Notes: generated by a model not told the origin, from the letters alone. Numbered from the stretch's first letter, positions 9,134 through 19,410 are shown. The stretch is 64,000 nucleotides of DNA from Lacticaseibacillus suilingensis (GCF_016861845.1 NZ_BOLV01000001.1:1-64000); one strand, 5' to 3'. Numbers and translations are program-made.

Positions 9134-9454
9134 TTAGGCAGTCTTTTCAATTTCGTTAAGCGCGAGTTGGAGCAGACCGTGCCCATCCAACATGGAGTAA
9201 ATGTCTTCGGGAATGACAATGACTGGTACTTTATAAGGTGCTGCAATCTCGCGAAAAGCATCTAGACGAAATGCGTAATGAGGACCGATGCAGAGAATGT
9301 CCATTTTAGGAAGGAATGTAGTGACTTCTGATTCGCTTTTTGCTTCAACGGTGACATCCAATTTTTCTTTTTTTGCGGCGCCACGTGCTTTCTGAGCCAG
9401 AAAGCCAGATGAGAGACCGCCGCCGCAGCAGAGGTAAATATGTTTCTGTGCCAT
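9134..9454 (-). CDS. PTS lactose/cellobiose-family IIB
   Basis: A 106-residue IIB domain protein that carries phosphate on a cysteine and passes it to the sugar bound by IIC. The active site is the second Cys of YLCCGGGLSSG (Cys10), fitting the C-x-x-G-x-S pattern of the family. The ATG at 9454 is chosen because AAGGGG lies about 10 bp upstream and the conserved strand begins there; an upstream frame start would add 13 atypical residues. First gene of the minus-strand operon, facing the PRD regulator. Confidence 0.9.
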   Translation of the reverse strand: MAQKHIYLCCGGGLSSGFLAQKARGAAKKEKLDVTVEAKSESEVTTFLPKMDILCIGPHYAFRLDAFREIAAPYKVPVIVIPEDIYSMLDGHGLLQLALNEIEKTA

Positions 9455-9502
9455 AAAGATTATCCCCTTTGAGATTATTTTGGTTTCTGTCATATGACTA
9501 CG

Positions 9503-9522
9503 GTTATATTAAAGCGCTTAAT
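9503..9522 (-). promoter_or_regulatory. Operon -10 box and cre-like site
   Basis: On the minus strand TATAAC (9503-9508) is a -10 candidate. It directly follows the cre-like palindrome core AAAGCGCTTA (9511-9520). No good -35 is present, consistent with activator dependence and CcpA repression. Confidence 0.45.
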
Positions 9523-9547
9523 TCTGGATGACCTCAACCAGATAGCC

Positions 9548-9579
9548 GCACCGTGCATGATGCAAAATTGCACCGTGCA
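9548..9579. promoter_or_regulatory. Twin direct-repeat operator for the PRD regulator
   Basis: GCACCGTGCA occurs twice, at 9548-9557 and 9570-9579, exactly 22 bp apart (about two helical turns). The second copy extends to the palindrome TTGCAC-C-GTGCAA. The pair lies between the divergent IIB operon and regulator, about 40-75 bp upstream of the operon -10 box, as expected for an activator site. Confidence 0.6.
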
Positions 9580-9611
9580 AGAATCTACCGATGTGATGTT
9601 GTAGACTCGAA

Positions 9612-9617
9612 TATAAT
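9612..9617 (+). promoter_or_regulatory. -10 box of PRD regulator gene
   Basis: Perfect TATAAT 31 bp upstream of the ATG, with no recognisable -35 at 17 bp. GGAGGG precedes the start. Confidence 0.4.
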
Positions 9618-9647
9618 GAACTTATAAATAATTATGGAGGGACTTGT

Positions 9648-11552
9648 ATGCGCCAAAAGCAGATAACGATGTTACAGTACTTAGCCACGCAGCGCGAGCG
9701 AGTAACTTCAGAGGTGTTGGCCCAGTACGTGGGCGTTTCCGTTCGAACAGTGAAATCGTATATTGCCGAGATTAACCTTGAATTTCCGGAACTAATTTTG
9801 TCCTCAAATCGGGGATACAAAGTAAATCCAGAGCAAGCAGCCAGGGCGCTCAAGATGAAGGATCGCATTCCGCAAGACTATGAGAGCCGGTGTGTGTTTT
9901 TAGTCAAAAGAGCATTATTAGATCGTCATTCGAGCGTCAATGTTTTCGATTTATGCGAGGAATTGTTTGTCAGTTTTTCGACACTTAAGAGTGACATTGC
10001 TAAGATGAATACAACCTTTGCCGGTTTCAACCTGACTTTCACCTGTACCGATAGCAAGTTTCAGATTGTGGGTAGTGAGTCCGATAAGCGCCGGCTAGTG
10101 ACGCACGTGATGTCAGAAGAAGTCAGTGGGCAATTTCTTGATTTGACGTTCATTCAGGACAGTTTTCCAGAATATCGCGTTGATATCGCATGCGAACAGA
10201 TTCGCGATATCATCAGACAGAATGACTACTATGTGAATGATTTTTCCTTCATCAATCTGGTGCTCCATATCATGATTATGGTTATTCGGATTCAGAATGG
10301 TAATCATACACACAAGAACGAAGCTTCAATCGACCCTCATTCAGAGTCCGCCAAGATTGTCGAACAACTATGTCAGTTTTTAAGCGACTTTTTCTCTATC
10401 AACTTTAACAATGAGGATAAGCAGGAGATACAACTACTGCTGAAAGCCAATAATGGTATCCAGATACATGAAGCGACCGATGATACACAAGCCTTGGTCC
10501 CTGAAGACATCTGGAATGAGGCCAACGACTTAGTAACCGCAGTAAACAACCATTTTTATGTAGATCTGTCATCTAATGACTTTCTGACACCCTTCACTTT
10601 GCACCTCAAAAGCCTACGTAATAGAATTCGGGCTCATTCAGTTGTCAGGAACCCAATGTGGGAGTCGCTCAAGCTCTCTTGTCCTACGATTTATGATATT
10701 GCAACGTTCATGGCTTACCAGCTGGGCAATTTCTTCGGTGCAAAGCTTAGTGAAGATGAGATTGGCTTTCTAGCCTTACATGTGGGTACCGAGATTGAGC
10801 GTCAGAAGCGCGATGAGGTTCGTGTATCAGCCGCAATATTGTGTCCCCATTACCTAGGCATCAGAGACAGCTTGTATAAGAACATTATCGATGATTTTTC
10901 GGGCCATATAACTATTAAAAAATTTGCTGCCTTGGAAAACGAGGTACCCACATCCGGTATTGACATGCTGATTACGACCGTACCGGTGCAGCCAAAGGCA
11001 GGAAGGACGGATGTACTGCTACCACCGTTTAGTGCAAATTATGACGCCAGTAAGATTTCCGCAGCCATTCAGGCCATTGAAGAAGGGAAAAAAGTCGATT
11101 TTTTGGCCGATAATTTTGATCTGTATTTCAGTAAATCGCTTTTCATGTATGTTCAAGATCCGCTCAGACAGGCAGATATTCTCAAAGAATTGGGGAATAG
11201 TATGATTGCGCTTAGGCATGTGGAACCTGATTTTCTGGATGAGATATGGAAGCGTGAGAGAGCAAGCTCGACAGCATTTATGAAGGTGGCAATCCCTCAT
11301 CCGATGAAGATGAATGCGTTGCGGACAAGCGTGGCCATAGCAATTGTGCCACGAGGCGTAGAGTGGTCTAGCAATCATGTTGTCAACGTAGTATGTATGA
11401 CGGCTTTTAACCGTATGGATAATCAGAATTTTCATAAGGTGTATGAGATTCTAATCGATTTGTTTAACCGACCGGACTTCATGGCTAATGTGCAACGTTG
11501 TAAGACATTTGCCGATTTTAAGACTGCAGTAGTTGACTACTACCGTGGCTAA
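9648..11552 (+). CDS. PRD-containing PTS-regulated transcriptional activator (LicR/ManR type)
   Basis: A 634-residue modular regulator: N-terminal HTH (residues ~1-65), a second Mga-like HTH (~80-150), PRD1 with His in NLVLHIMI, PRD2 with His in FLALHVGTE, a IIB-like domain with Cys in AAILCPHYLG (~400), and a C-terminal IIA(Fru/Mtl)-like domain with His in VAIPHPMK. PTS phosphorylation of these residues tunes activity to sugar supply and to carbon status. It is divergent from the IIB-IIC-IIA-GH1 operon, its probable target, with the twin GCACCGTGCA repeats as likely binding site. Confidence 0.9.
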   Translation: MRQKQITMLQYLATQRERVTSEVLAQYVGVSVRTVKSYIAEINLEFPELILSSNRGYKVNPEQAARALKMKDRIPQDYESRCVFLVKRALLDRHSSVNVFDLCEELFVSFSTLKSDIAKMNTTFAGFNLTFTCTDSKFQIVGSESDKRRLVTHVMSEEVSGQFLDLTFIQDSFPEYRVDIACEQIRDIIRQNDYYVNDFSFINLVLHIMIMVIRIQNGNHTHKNEASIDPHSESAKIVEQLCQFLSDFFSINFNNEDKQEIQLLLKANNGIQIHEATDDTQALVPEDIWNEANDLVTAVNNHFYVDLSSNDFLTPFTLHLKSLRNRIRAHSVVRNPMWESLKLSCPTIYDIATFMAYQLGNFFGAKLSEDEIGFLALHVGTEIERQKRDEVRVSAAILCPHYLGIRDSLYKNIIDDFSGHITIKKFAALENEVPTSGIDMLITTVPVQPKAGRTDVLLPPFSANYDASKISAAIQAIEEGKKVDFLADNFDLYFSKSLFMYVQDPLRQADILKELGNSMIALRHVEPDFLDEIWKRERASSTAFMKVAIPHPMKMNALRTSVAIAIVPRGVEWSSNHVVNVVCMTAFNRMDNQNFHKVYEILIDLFNRPDFMANVQRCKTFADFKTAVVDYYRG

Positions 11553-11617
11553 TCAATCTATCGGTAAATGTTTTCGAGGCGATTGCAGAAGGTAGATAGG
11601 AAAATTGGTAAACACAA

Positions 11618-11662
11618 AGAGCCGATGTTGGTCGCGTGGAATTCACAACCAGCATCGGCTCT
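11618..11662 (+). terminator. Hairpin downstream of PRD regulator
   Basis: AGAGCCGATG (11618-11627) pairs with CATCGGCTCT (11653-11662), extended inward by TGGT/ACCA. The following TATCTCT is only weakly T-rich. The rest of 11553-11802 holds no gene I can support. Confidence 0.55.
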
Positions 11663-11802
11663 ATCTCTAAAAATATCATGCAGAGGGTGAGAGAGAGCTC
11701 CTCCTGCTTTAACAAATACCTGTGAGTGTTATTTCCTTCTTGAAAAGGGAGATTTTTCTTTTTCATCGAAGAATGCTGTTATAACAGCTCACATTCAACA
11801 TA

Positions 11803-11830
11803 GAAAAACGCCAGTGCATCGACTGACGTT
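11803..11830 (-). terminator. Terminator of GH1 gene
   Basis: On the minus strand AACGTCAGT pairs with ACTGGCGTT around CGATGC and is followed by TTT. It lies 24 bp past the GH1 stop. Confidence 0.75.
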
Positions 11831-11854
11831 TCTCCAATCTCAGTCAAGTTGCGT

Positions 11855-13393
<1,539 letters not shown>

Positions 13394-13410
13394 TCAGGCT
13401 GATCACTAGG

Positions 13411-13448
13411 AAAAAAGGCCTAAGTAGGCGGCTGACTTTTTCATTATA
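13411..13448 (-). promoter_or_regulatory. GH1 -10 box and leader hairpin
   Basis: On the minus strand TATAAT (13443-13448) is followed by a short GCCTA/TAGGC hairpin and six T (13411-13416). This resembles a small attenuator in a ~100-nt leader. No antiterminator-binding RAT sequence is seen. Tentative. Confidence 0.3.
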
Positions 13449-13467
13449 GCGCAAAGCAGGTGCTTCT

Positions 13468-13481
13468 AGTAAGCGGATACA
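13468..13481 (-). promoter_or_regulatory. cre-like site upstream of GH1 gene
   Basis: On the minus strand TGTATCCGCTTACT matches the CcpA consensus TGWAANCGNTNWCA at 12 of 14 positions, just upstream of the candidate -10 box. The remaining 13482-13640 interval shows no gene. Confidence 0.45.
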
Positions 13482-13651
13482 ATTCGAATAGTCTTATAGC
13501 ATAATCTGGTCAGCACTTATTATTGCAACCCACCAAGAGCAAAATCGTGATTAGCATTATTTTGTTGCCGGTTTTATACACAAAAGCCCACTCTTTTTCG
13601 CTCAACGGTATGGTTTAATAAAACCTGAACCTAAGTTGGGAGGAAGCAAAC

Positions 13652-15073
13652 ATGAAATTGAACAAGGTCAAAACCTGGTGGGTAGCAGGTGGCAGCTTTT
13701 TGGTCGTGATTTTGATCATCATCGGGGTGTTCTGGTTCCGCGGCCATCAAAGGCAGGCCGACGCCGATGCGCAAGTGACCAAGGCGCTGAAGCAAGGCCA
13801 ACAGCTGGACACGAAAATTACCAAGCACTGGGCGCAAAAGAACGTTTATGTGACCGCCAGTACGACTAACCAAGCGGTGACGGCGCTGAACAAAAATGCC
13901 ACGAAGCTGACCCAAACCGTCGCTACGTACAGAGATAAGGCCCCGCAAGCGGTGGCGAAAAAAATCACGTCATTCGATGCTACTGCCACCAAGCGGCAAC
14001 AGGCGTTGAAGCGCTTGACGCGTGCCACTAAAGCGACGGTTGCCGTCAATGCGTTGACGAAGCCCCAAGCCTTGAAAGGGAAAAAGGTGAACGATGAGGC
14101 CGTGATCAAAGCTAGTGCCACCGCGGCCAAAATCAAAAAGGCCACGAAACTGGTGAAGGCCAGCAACAAGACTTTGAAGCAGACATTAACGTCCATCTTG
14201 GCGACCTGCACGGCCCAGCTGAAAGAACGAGAGGCACTCGTTGCCGCTACCGCTAAAGTGGCGACGGATGGCAAGCTCAAGGTTGGCGTTGGTCTGGAGG
14301 CGTTGACCGCTTATCAAGCCTTCATCAAAGGGATGACCTATCCCAAGCTGGCTGCAGGCCAGGCTGAATTAACCGCTGCAGTGGCGAAGGCGATTGCGGC
14401 TACCAACATCAAGGGCATCTCATTGACGGAGTTGCAGCGGCGCATTTTCTACATCTACTCGGATGGCAAGGCGGCGGATGCGGCCTACATTGAAACCAAT
14501 GATGGCCTCAGCGCGTTTAAAGGCGACCACTATCAGGCTTCAGTCTGGGGCATTTACCTTTCCGGTTATGGCCTGTCGACGCGGGAGCTGGCTGACTTTG
14601 ACGTGGCGGCCAATGGTGATTACACCATGAAGCATGGCTTTGATACGATTAAACAAGGCAATGTGCTGAAGGATGTCTCTGCCGCGCAGCTCAAAACGGT
14701 GCGGGCTGATGTCACCAAAGGCATTGAGCCGAAAAAGCGCGCCTTGACGGCAATTTTTCCCAGCGACAAAGCCTTCTACGACTGGGCGCTGACTCAGGTG
14801 ACCGCGCCAGATGCGGCGCCAGATGAACTTAAGAGCAATGTGTCTGCTGAGTTTAGTTCAGTGGACTCGGATGACTTGGTCACTGTGGATGCCCAGTATG
14901 ATGTCTCCTTTAACTACAGCAATGGCCCAGACGGTGATCCGTCGATTGGCCACTTTGGCCGCATTATTTTGGCCAAGGATGGGACGGTTTATAGCGGCTT
15001 ACCCGGCGGTGTGCTGGGGCAGGATACGAGCTTGACCATGGCCGTGATGCAGAAACAGTATGGCGATCAATAA
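13652..15073 (+). CDS. Membrane-anchored Ala/Lys-rich protein of unknown function
   Basis: A 473-residue protein I do not recognise. Residues ~8-30 form one membrane segment (VAGGSFLVVILIIIGVFWF) after a Lys-rich start, so the bulk should lie outside the cell. Residues ~35-260 are Ala/Lys/Thr-rich with heptad-like spacing, suggesting coiled coil. The C-terminal ~200 residues look globular and acidic, with aromatic motifs such as WGIYLSGYGLS. GGGAGG precedes the ATG. Monocistronic; a ~127-bp palindromic repeat follows it. A wall- or surface-stress role is possible but not shown. Confidence 0.75.
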   Translation: MKLNKVKTWWVAGGSFLVVILIIIGVFWFRGHQRQADADAQVTKALKQGQQLDTKITKHWAQKNVYVTASTTNQAVTALNKNATKLTQTVATYRDKAPQAVAKKITSFDATATKRQQALKRLTRATKATVAVNALTKPQALKGKKVNDEAVIKASATAAKIKKATKLVKASNKTLKQTLTSILATCTAQLKEREALVAATAKVATDGKLKVGVGLEALTAYQAFIKGMTYPKLAAGQAELTAAVAKAIAATNIKGISLTELQRRIFYIYSDGKAADAAYIETNDGLSAFKGDHYQASVWGIYLSGYGLSTRELADFDVAANGDYTMKHGFDTIKQGNVLKDVSAAQLKTVRADVTKGIEPKKRALTAIFPSDKAFYDWALTQVTAPDAAPDELKSNVSAEFSSVDSDDLVTVDAQYDVSFNYSNGPDGDPSIGHFGRIILAKDGTVYSGLPGGVLGQDTSLTMAVMQKQYGDQ

Positions 15074-15113
15074 GCTTCGCTGAAGCGCCTAATCGGCCGA
15101 TTGGGGGGATGGT

Positions 15114-15240
15114 TGTAGTCGCGCTGCGCTGGGCAACGCCCGAGCAGATAGCTACGCCCAATGCCTCGCCGCCAAAGCCCAGCGGCAATGCCTTGGGCTA
15201 GGCTACCTATCGGGTTAAGTGCGCCCAGCTCCGCAGCCTG
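15114..15240 (+). repeat. ~127-bp covarying palindromic repeat, copy C
   Basis: One unit of a repeat family with six clear copies here. Nested stems: GCTGGGC/GCCCAGC outermost, then CCCGA/TCGGG, then GCCCAA/TTGGGC and GCGGC/GCCGC around the loop. Conserved unpaired boxes are TAGTCGCGCTGCG at the left end, AGCTACGC, GGCTAGGCT and CTCCGCAGCCTG at the right end. Lies between two plus-strand genes. Confidence 0.8.
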
Positions 15241-15305
15241 CGCTTTTTGCGCGGCCGTGGCGCCAGGCCTATAATGAAAACATCAACCAAAAAGAAGGCC
15301 ATTGC

Positions 15306-16184
15306 ATGAAAATTGAAGAAGGCTACATGCCGTTTCACGGCTATCAGACTTATTACCGCATTGTCGGCGAACGCACGCCAGGTAAGGCGCCACTGCTGCT
15401 GATTCACGGCGGGCCGGGGTCATCGCATAACTATTTTGAATTGATGGACGATTATGCCAAAACCGGCCGTCAGTTGATTATGTATGATCAGGTCGGCTGC
15501 GGGAAGTCGTCGCTGCCGGAAGACGAAAGCGTCTATGTCCGTGAAACCTGGCGCGAAGAGCTGGTAGCGCTACGAGAATATTTGCACTTAGATGAAGTCC
15601 ACATGCTGGGCCAGTCTTGGGGCGGGATGCTGGAGATGTACTATCTCACTACGCTGGATCCTCAGGGCATCAAGTCGGTGATGATCGATGGTTCGCCGTC
15701 GTCCATTAAGTTGTGGATTGCCGAGCAGCATCGCCTGATCAGCTATCTCAGCTATGAGGACCGGACGGCGATTGCCGAAGCCGAGCGTACCGGCGATTTC
15801 ACCAACCCTAAGTACCTGGCGGCCAACGACCGCTACATGGAGCGCTACTGCTGGGATGATCCGGATGAAAACTCCCCAGAACCACTGCGCCGGCCAACGA
15901 ATGGCAAACGCGCCAGCTTGATTGCTGAAGGCCCGAATGAGTTCACCGAAAATGGCACGATTTCTGACTTTGAAGTCACCGCTGACCTGCACAAGATCCA
16001 TGTGCCAGTGTTAGTGACCAACGGCACGGATGATCTGTGCACGCCGTTGATTGCCAAAACTGTTTACGACCATATCCCTGGCGCCAAGTGGCATTTGTTC
16101 GCCAACAGTCGGCATTTGGCCTTGCTTGATCAGCATGATGAGTTTATCTCGGTGCTTGATCAGTGGCTCAATGCCAACGACTAA
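15306..16184 (+). CDS. pepI: Proline iminopeptidase
   Basis: A 292-residue alpha/beta hydrolase of peptidase family S33 that removes N-terminal proline from peptides in the cytoplasm. Seen: oxyanion segment HGGPGSSHNYF, nucleophile Ser104 in GQSWGG, Asp in VTNGTDDLC and His in NSRHLALLD. The YDQVGCGKSS strand-turn is typical of the family. The ATG at 15306 is chosen because the protein aligns from MKIEEGYMPFHGYQTYYRI with AAGAAGG upstream; the frame runs on 5' without a better start. A typical lactobacillar protein-utilisation gene. Confidence 0.9.
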   Translation: MKIEEGYMPFHGYQTYYRIVGERTPGKAPLLLIHGGPGSSHNYFELMDDYAKTGRQLIMYDQVGCGKSSLPEDESVYVRETWREELVALREYLHLDEVHMLGQSWGGMLEMYYLTTLDPQGIKSVMIDGSPSSIKLWIAEQHRLISYLSYEDRTAIAEAERTGDFTNPKYLAANDRYMERYCWDDPDENSPEPLRRPTNGKRASLIAEGPNEFTENGTISDFEVTADLHKIHVPVLVTNGTDDLCTPLIAKTVYDHIPGAKWHLFANSRHLALLDQHDEFISVLDQWLNAND

Positions 16185-16189
16185 ACCAA

Positions 16190-16223
16190 AACGCGACCAG
16201 CTGATGAGCTGGCCGCGCTTTTT
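16190..16223 (+). terminator. Terminator after pepI
   Basis: GCGACCAGCT / AGCTGGCCGC stem with a GATG loop, then five T. Confidence 0.85.
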
Positions 16224-16839
16224 AGAAGCCGGTGCGATTGTAATACCACAAGTACCGCTGTCCGGTAGGCGTCTGCGTGATTTTGGTGACGCTGGTGTTC
16301 TCGGGTTCGGGCAGCGTCATCGGGTCATTGGGCTGCAGCACCGCCAGCGCCGCGGCTTTAACCGTGAAGCCGTGGGTGACCACGATGACTTGCTGGTCAG
16401 GCCGTCCGGCAGTCAAGGCGGTCATGAATTGCGCCATGCGAGCCACCACCGCGGCAAAAGGCTCGCTGCCTTGAGCAACTTCGCTGTAGGCAGGGAGCAC
16501 ATCATGCAGCGTGTGATCGTACAAGGCGGGGTATCGCCGCTCCAGCGCATGATTGTTTTGGCCGTCCCAGGCGCCATACGAAATCTCCAGCAGCCGTCGA
16601 TCTTCAAGCACCGGCAGCTGGGCCTCAGCATTCAAAATGGTCGCCGTTTCCCGGGTGCGCTGAAGCGGACTAACGTAAAGCACATCCGCAAAGCCGATGG
16701 GAAACGCTGCGGCTAACCGGATTGCTTGCTGCCGGCCGGCTTGCGTCAGGTGGGTGCGGGCATCATCGATGAGGCCTTGTTTGATGAATTGCGTGTTCGC
16801 CCAGGTTTGGCCGTGGCGAATCAAATAAAAAGTGGTCAT
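16222..16839 (-). CDS. Histidine phosphatase family protein
   Basis: A 205-residue phosphoglycerate-mutase-like phosphatase. Seen: phospho-acceptor His in the N-terminal LIRHGQTWAN motif, the YVSPLQRTRETA Arg motif, the catalytic Glu region (LEISYGAWDGQ) and the second His in VVTHGFTVKA near the C-terminus. The substrate is open: members hydrolyse phosphosugars, phosphoserine or nucleotides. The ATG at 16839 has GGAGG upstream. Convergent with pepI; its stop overlaps that terminator. Confidence 0.88.
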   Translation of the reverse strand: MTTFYLIRHGQTWANTQFIKQGLIDDARTHLTQAGRQQAIRLAAAFPIGFADVLYVSPLQRTRETATILNAEAQLPVLEDRRLLEISYGAWDGQNNHALERRYPALYDHTLHDVLPAYSEVAQGSEPFAAVVARMAQFMTALTAGRPDQQVIVVTHGFTVKAAALAVLQPNDPMTLPEPENTSVTKITQTPTGQRYLWYYNRTGF

Positions 16840-16916
16840 AGTTGCCTCCACAAAAATCGTCTGCTTGTATTATCGCACACCGGTATACTAAGGTTAACGG
16901 AGAAAGCAGGTGCAAG

Positions 16917-17618
16917 ATGACGTTAGCTTTTACTTTGGCAGGGGAGTCGCAAAACGCCGCGCCCATGGCTGCCTACATGAAAAATCGCTTTGTGTTTCTC
17001 GGCGTCAAAATGCCGGCGCGGACGGCGCAAGCAGCGCCACTGTTGAAGCAAAGCTTAACGACGCCTTGGCCTGAGGTACTGGCCTGGATCCATGAGCTCT
17101 ATGCGCGGCCAGAGCGCGAATATCAGTACGTGGCGATTGCTTTGGCTCAGCGTAATGTCAAGCGGCTGACCCTGACCGAGCTACAGGCGCTGAAGCCATT
17201 GGTGACGCAAAAGGCCTGGTGGGACAGCGTCGATGCCTGGCGTAAGGTGAACGGTACGTTTGTTGATCGCCAGCCTAGCACTAAGCAAACGGTCTTTGAC
17301 TGGTTCGAATCCAGTGCTGATTTCTGGGACCGGCGGGTGGCCATCACCTTGCAGCTGATGAGCAAAAGCGCCACCGACCGCAGGCTGTTGACTGCCGCCA
17401 TTGCCCGTGACCGCGAAACCGACGAGTTTTTTATTCAAAAAGCGATCGGTTGGGCTTTGCGGCAGTACAGTAAAACGGACTCGGCCTGGGTGGCGGCCTT
17501 TATTGAACAAAATCAGTTGAGCGCCTTGGCAACGCGGGAAGCCGCCAAGTATTTAACCACCGCCGGCTTGCCTTCCACCAGAAAATTACCGATACTAAAG
17601 ACAATCGATAGGGAGTGA
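16917..17618 (+). CDS. AlkD-like DNA alkylation repair glycosylase
   Basis: A 233-residue HEAT-repeat protein of the AlkC/AlkD family, which excises bulky or positively charged alkylpurines without base flipping. Seen: the WWDSVDAW motif (Trp and Asp of the AlkD active site), DRRVAI, and GWALRQYSKTD with the third key Trp. Length matches AlkD (~225-240). The ATG at 16917 follows AGCAGGTG; a TATACT -10 box lies at 16884-16889. It heads a set of short plus-strand genes running into xylR. Confidence 0.85.
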   Translation: MTLAFTLAGESQNAAPMAAYMKNRFVFLGVKMPARTAQAAPLLKQSLTTPWPEVLAWIHELYARPEREYQYVAIALAQRNVKRLTLTELQALKPLVTQKAWWDSVDAWRKVNGTFVDRQPSTKQTVFDWFESSADFWDRRVAITLQLMSKSATDRRLLTAAIARDRETDEFFIQKAIGWALRQYSKTDSAWVAAFIEQNQLSALATREAAKYLTTAGLPSTRKLPILKTIDRE

Positions 17619-17622
17619 TGAT

Positions 17623-18009
17623 GTGAGTCTGAAAAAGTGGAATACTATTTTTGTGATTGCGGTGCCGGTGGGGGCATTTGCGATTTTCTGGCTGATTCGT
17701 CTGCTGTTTGGCGCCCATGTGCGGCTGGTGGCTTGGGTGGCCTTGTTCGCTTGGCTGATTGGGTCGCAGTGGTGGCAAAGTCGGACCTTAGGCGTTCGCA
17801 CGCAGGCCCTCAAGGATATGTGGGGCTTGGCCGACCAGCGGCAGTTGACCGCTGAAGATTTGCATCAGCTGGCGCCGCAGTATTCGACCGCCCAACTGCA
17901 GCAGACGGCTGGCCAGCGGCCGCAGTTCTTGCCGCGGCCGCAAGTGGTGGCGCAAATCACTGCCGCTTTGAAGCAAAAGCCGATCACGAAGAAGCACCAT
18001 CGTAAGTAG
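17623..18009 (+). CDS. Small membrane protein, unknown function
   Basis: A 128-residue protein not assigned to a family. Two membrane segments lie at residues ~8-28 and ~33-52, followed by a soluble Gln/Arg-rich tail (LTAEDLHQLAPQYSTAQLQQ) ending in basic residues. It starts with GTG at 17623, four bases after the alkD stop, with GGGAG overlapping the upstream stop, so it is probably translated together with alkD. Confidence 0.7.
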   Translation: MSLKKWNTIFVIAVPVGAFAIFWLIRLLFGAHVRLVAWVALFAWLIGSQWWQSRTLGVRTQALKDMWGLADQRQLTAEDLHQLAPQYSTAQLQQTAGQRPQFLPRPQVVAQITAALKQKPITKKHHRK

Positions 18010-18019
18010 GAGGCAGCGC

Positions 18020-18223
18020 ATGAAACCTGACCGGAAAGAAAAACGGATCATGGCCACGAAACTCAAATGGGCCCACTGGTTGGGCCTGGCAGCAGCGGCC
18101 TTGTTTGTGGTGGCGGCGGTGGTGGCATGGTACCGGCACCATGGTTTTTATGCCATCCTGTTTGCCTGTTTTGCCGTGGCAGAATTATTGATTCAGTATC
18201 GCTTCATGCGGGCTGAACGTTGA
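18020..18223 (+). CDS. Small two-segment membrane protein
   Basis: A 67-residue protein with a basic N-terminus (MKPDRKEKRIM) and two hydrophobic segments (residues ~20-38 and ~42-60). GGAGG stands eight bases before the ATG. It is 10 bp from the gene upstream and 13 bp before xylR, in one apparent operon. No family is recognised. Confidence 0.7.
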   Translation: MKPDRKEKRIMATKLKWAHWLGLAAAALFVVAAVVAWYRHHGFYAILFACFAVAELLIQYRFMRAER

Positions 18224-18236
18224 ATGGAGTTAGCAG

Positions 18237-19385
18237 ATGGCGAGAATGAGTAAGCATAGCGTGCGCCAAAATAATGAGAAAAATGTGCTCCAGGCGGTCA
18301 TCAATGACGGTCCGATTGCCCGTAGCCAAGTGGCCAAGGCCTTAAAGCTCAACAAAGTCACGGTTTCAGATATTTTTAGCCAGCTGCTGGATGAAGGCTA
18401 TCTTGAAGTGGTGGGTAGCGGGGAAGGTTCGCAGGCTGGGGGTCGCAAACCCACGCTGCATCGGTTCAATCCCCACTATGGCTATGTGGTCAGCTTTGAT
18501 TTAGGCTTTCACGCCACCGATATGATGGTGACGACCTTAACTGGGCAAGTGCTCCATAGTGCGAATTTCTGGGGCGAAGGGGCGCCCATCGCTGAGCGGT
18601 TAGCCTTCATGGTGCAGCAGGTGCAGGCCTTTCAGGAGGCCATTGCTGGGCAGACTTTGCACGGCTTATTAGGCGTGGCTATTGGCGTACATGGCATTGT
18701 GAATCACAACCAGGTGGTGGATTCGCCGTTTATGGCCCTTGATGGCATTGAGCTGGCGCCATATTTTGAGCAAGCCCTGGCGGTGCCTGTCGTGCTTGAA
18801 AACGAAGCCAACTTGGCCGCGCTGTATGCCCGAGATTTCACCGAACTTGCGGCGGCCCAGCAGGATCTGGTGGCGCTGAGTATTCACAAAGGCATCGGGG
18901 CCGGGGTCGTCATTGATGGCCAGCTGTTCCGCGGCGCTAATGGTGGCGCCGGCGAAGTAGGCCGGGCCTTGGCACCAGACGACCAGGGCCAGCTGGTGAA
19001 AATTGAAACGCTCTGTTCCGAAGATGCGGTGCTGGCGCAGCTGGCTACGGTCTGCGGTCATGCGCTCAAGGCCGAGGAAATCGCGAGCTTAACCAAGACG
19101 GCCACCCCAGCAGTGCAGCCGGTGCTCGCCCAGTTCGTCATGCGCCTGACGCTGGTCATTCACAATTTGGTGGCCAGTTACGATCCTAAAATCGTCGTCA
19201 TTAATTCTGGGCTCATTGCGGCTAATCCTGACTTGCTCACTGACCTCACCCGCGCGCTGACGGCGGCCGGGCATGCGGTGCCGCTGACTTTGGGCGAGGC
19301 CGGTGAGCACGCGATTACGCTCGGCGGCACGACGTTGATTGTGCATCAGGTCCTGGGGTTAGGCAGCCGCCAGTTGCACTTTTAG
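18237..19385 (+). CDS. xylR: XylR-type ROK-family xylose repressor
   Basis: A 382-residue repressor with an N-terminal winged helix (residues ~1-75; SQVAKALKLNKVTVSDIF) and a ROK sugar-binding domain (~80-370). Xylose relieves repression by this family. The ROK zinc-site cysteines are mostly absent, with only IETLCSEDAVLAQ near the expected spot, as in XylR proteins. It lies directly upstream of xylA, with a palindromic operator between them, which makes the role secure. Confidence 0.92.
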   Translation: MARMSKHSVRQNNEKNVLQAVINDGPIARSQVAKALKLNKVTVSDIFSQLLDEGYLEVVGSGEGSQAGGRKPTLHRFNPHYGYVVSFDLGFHATDMMVTTLTGQVLHSANFWGEGAPIAERLAFMVQQVQAFQEAIAGQTLHGLLGVAIGVHGIVNHNQVVDSPFMALDGIELAPYFEQALAVPVVLENEANLAALYARDFTELAAAQQDLVALSIHKGIGAGVVIDGQLFRGANGGAGEVGRALAPDDQGQLVKIETLCSEDAVLAQLATVCGHALKAEEIASLTKTATPAVQPVLAQFVMRLTLVIHNLVASYDPKIVVINSGLIAANPDLLTDLTRALTAAGHAVPLTLGEAGEHAITLGGTTLIVHQVLGLGSRQLHF

Positions 19386-19387
19386 CT

Positions 19388-19401
19388 TGCAAGCACTTTC
19401 A
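19388..19401 (+). promoter_or_regulatory. cre-like site of xyl operon
   Basis: TGCAAGCACTTTCA matches the CcpA consensus at 12 of 14 positions, 10 bp upstream of the -35 box of xylA. Confidence 0.6.
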
Positions 19402-19410
19402 AAAAGGGGG

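Noticed and set aside
13411-13448. RAT/antiterminator system in the GH1 leader at 13.4 kb
   Set aside because: The short hairpin plus T run is real, but no RAT-like sequence precedes it; kept only as a weak attenuator candidate.
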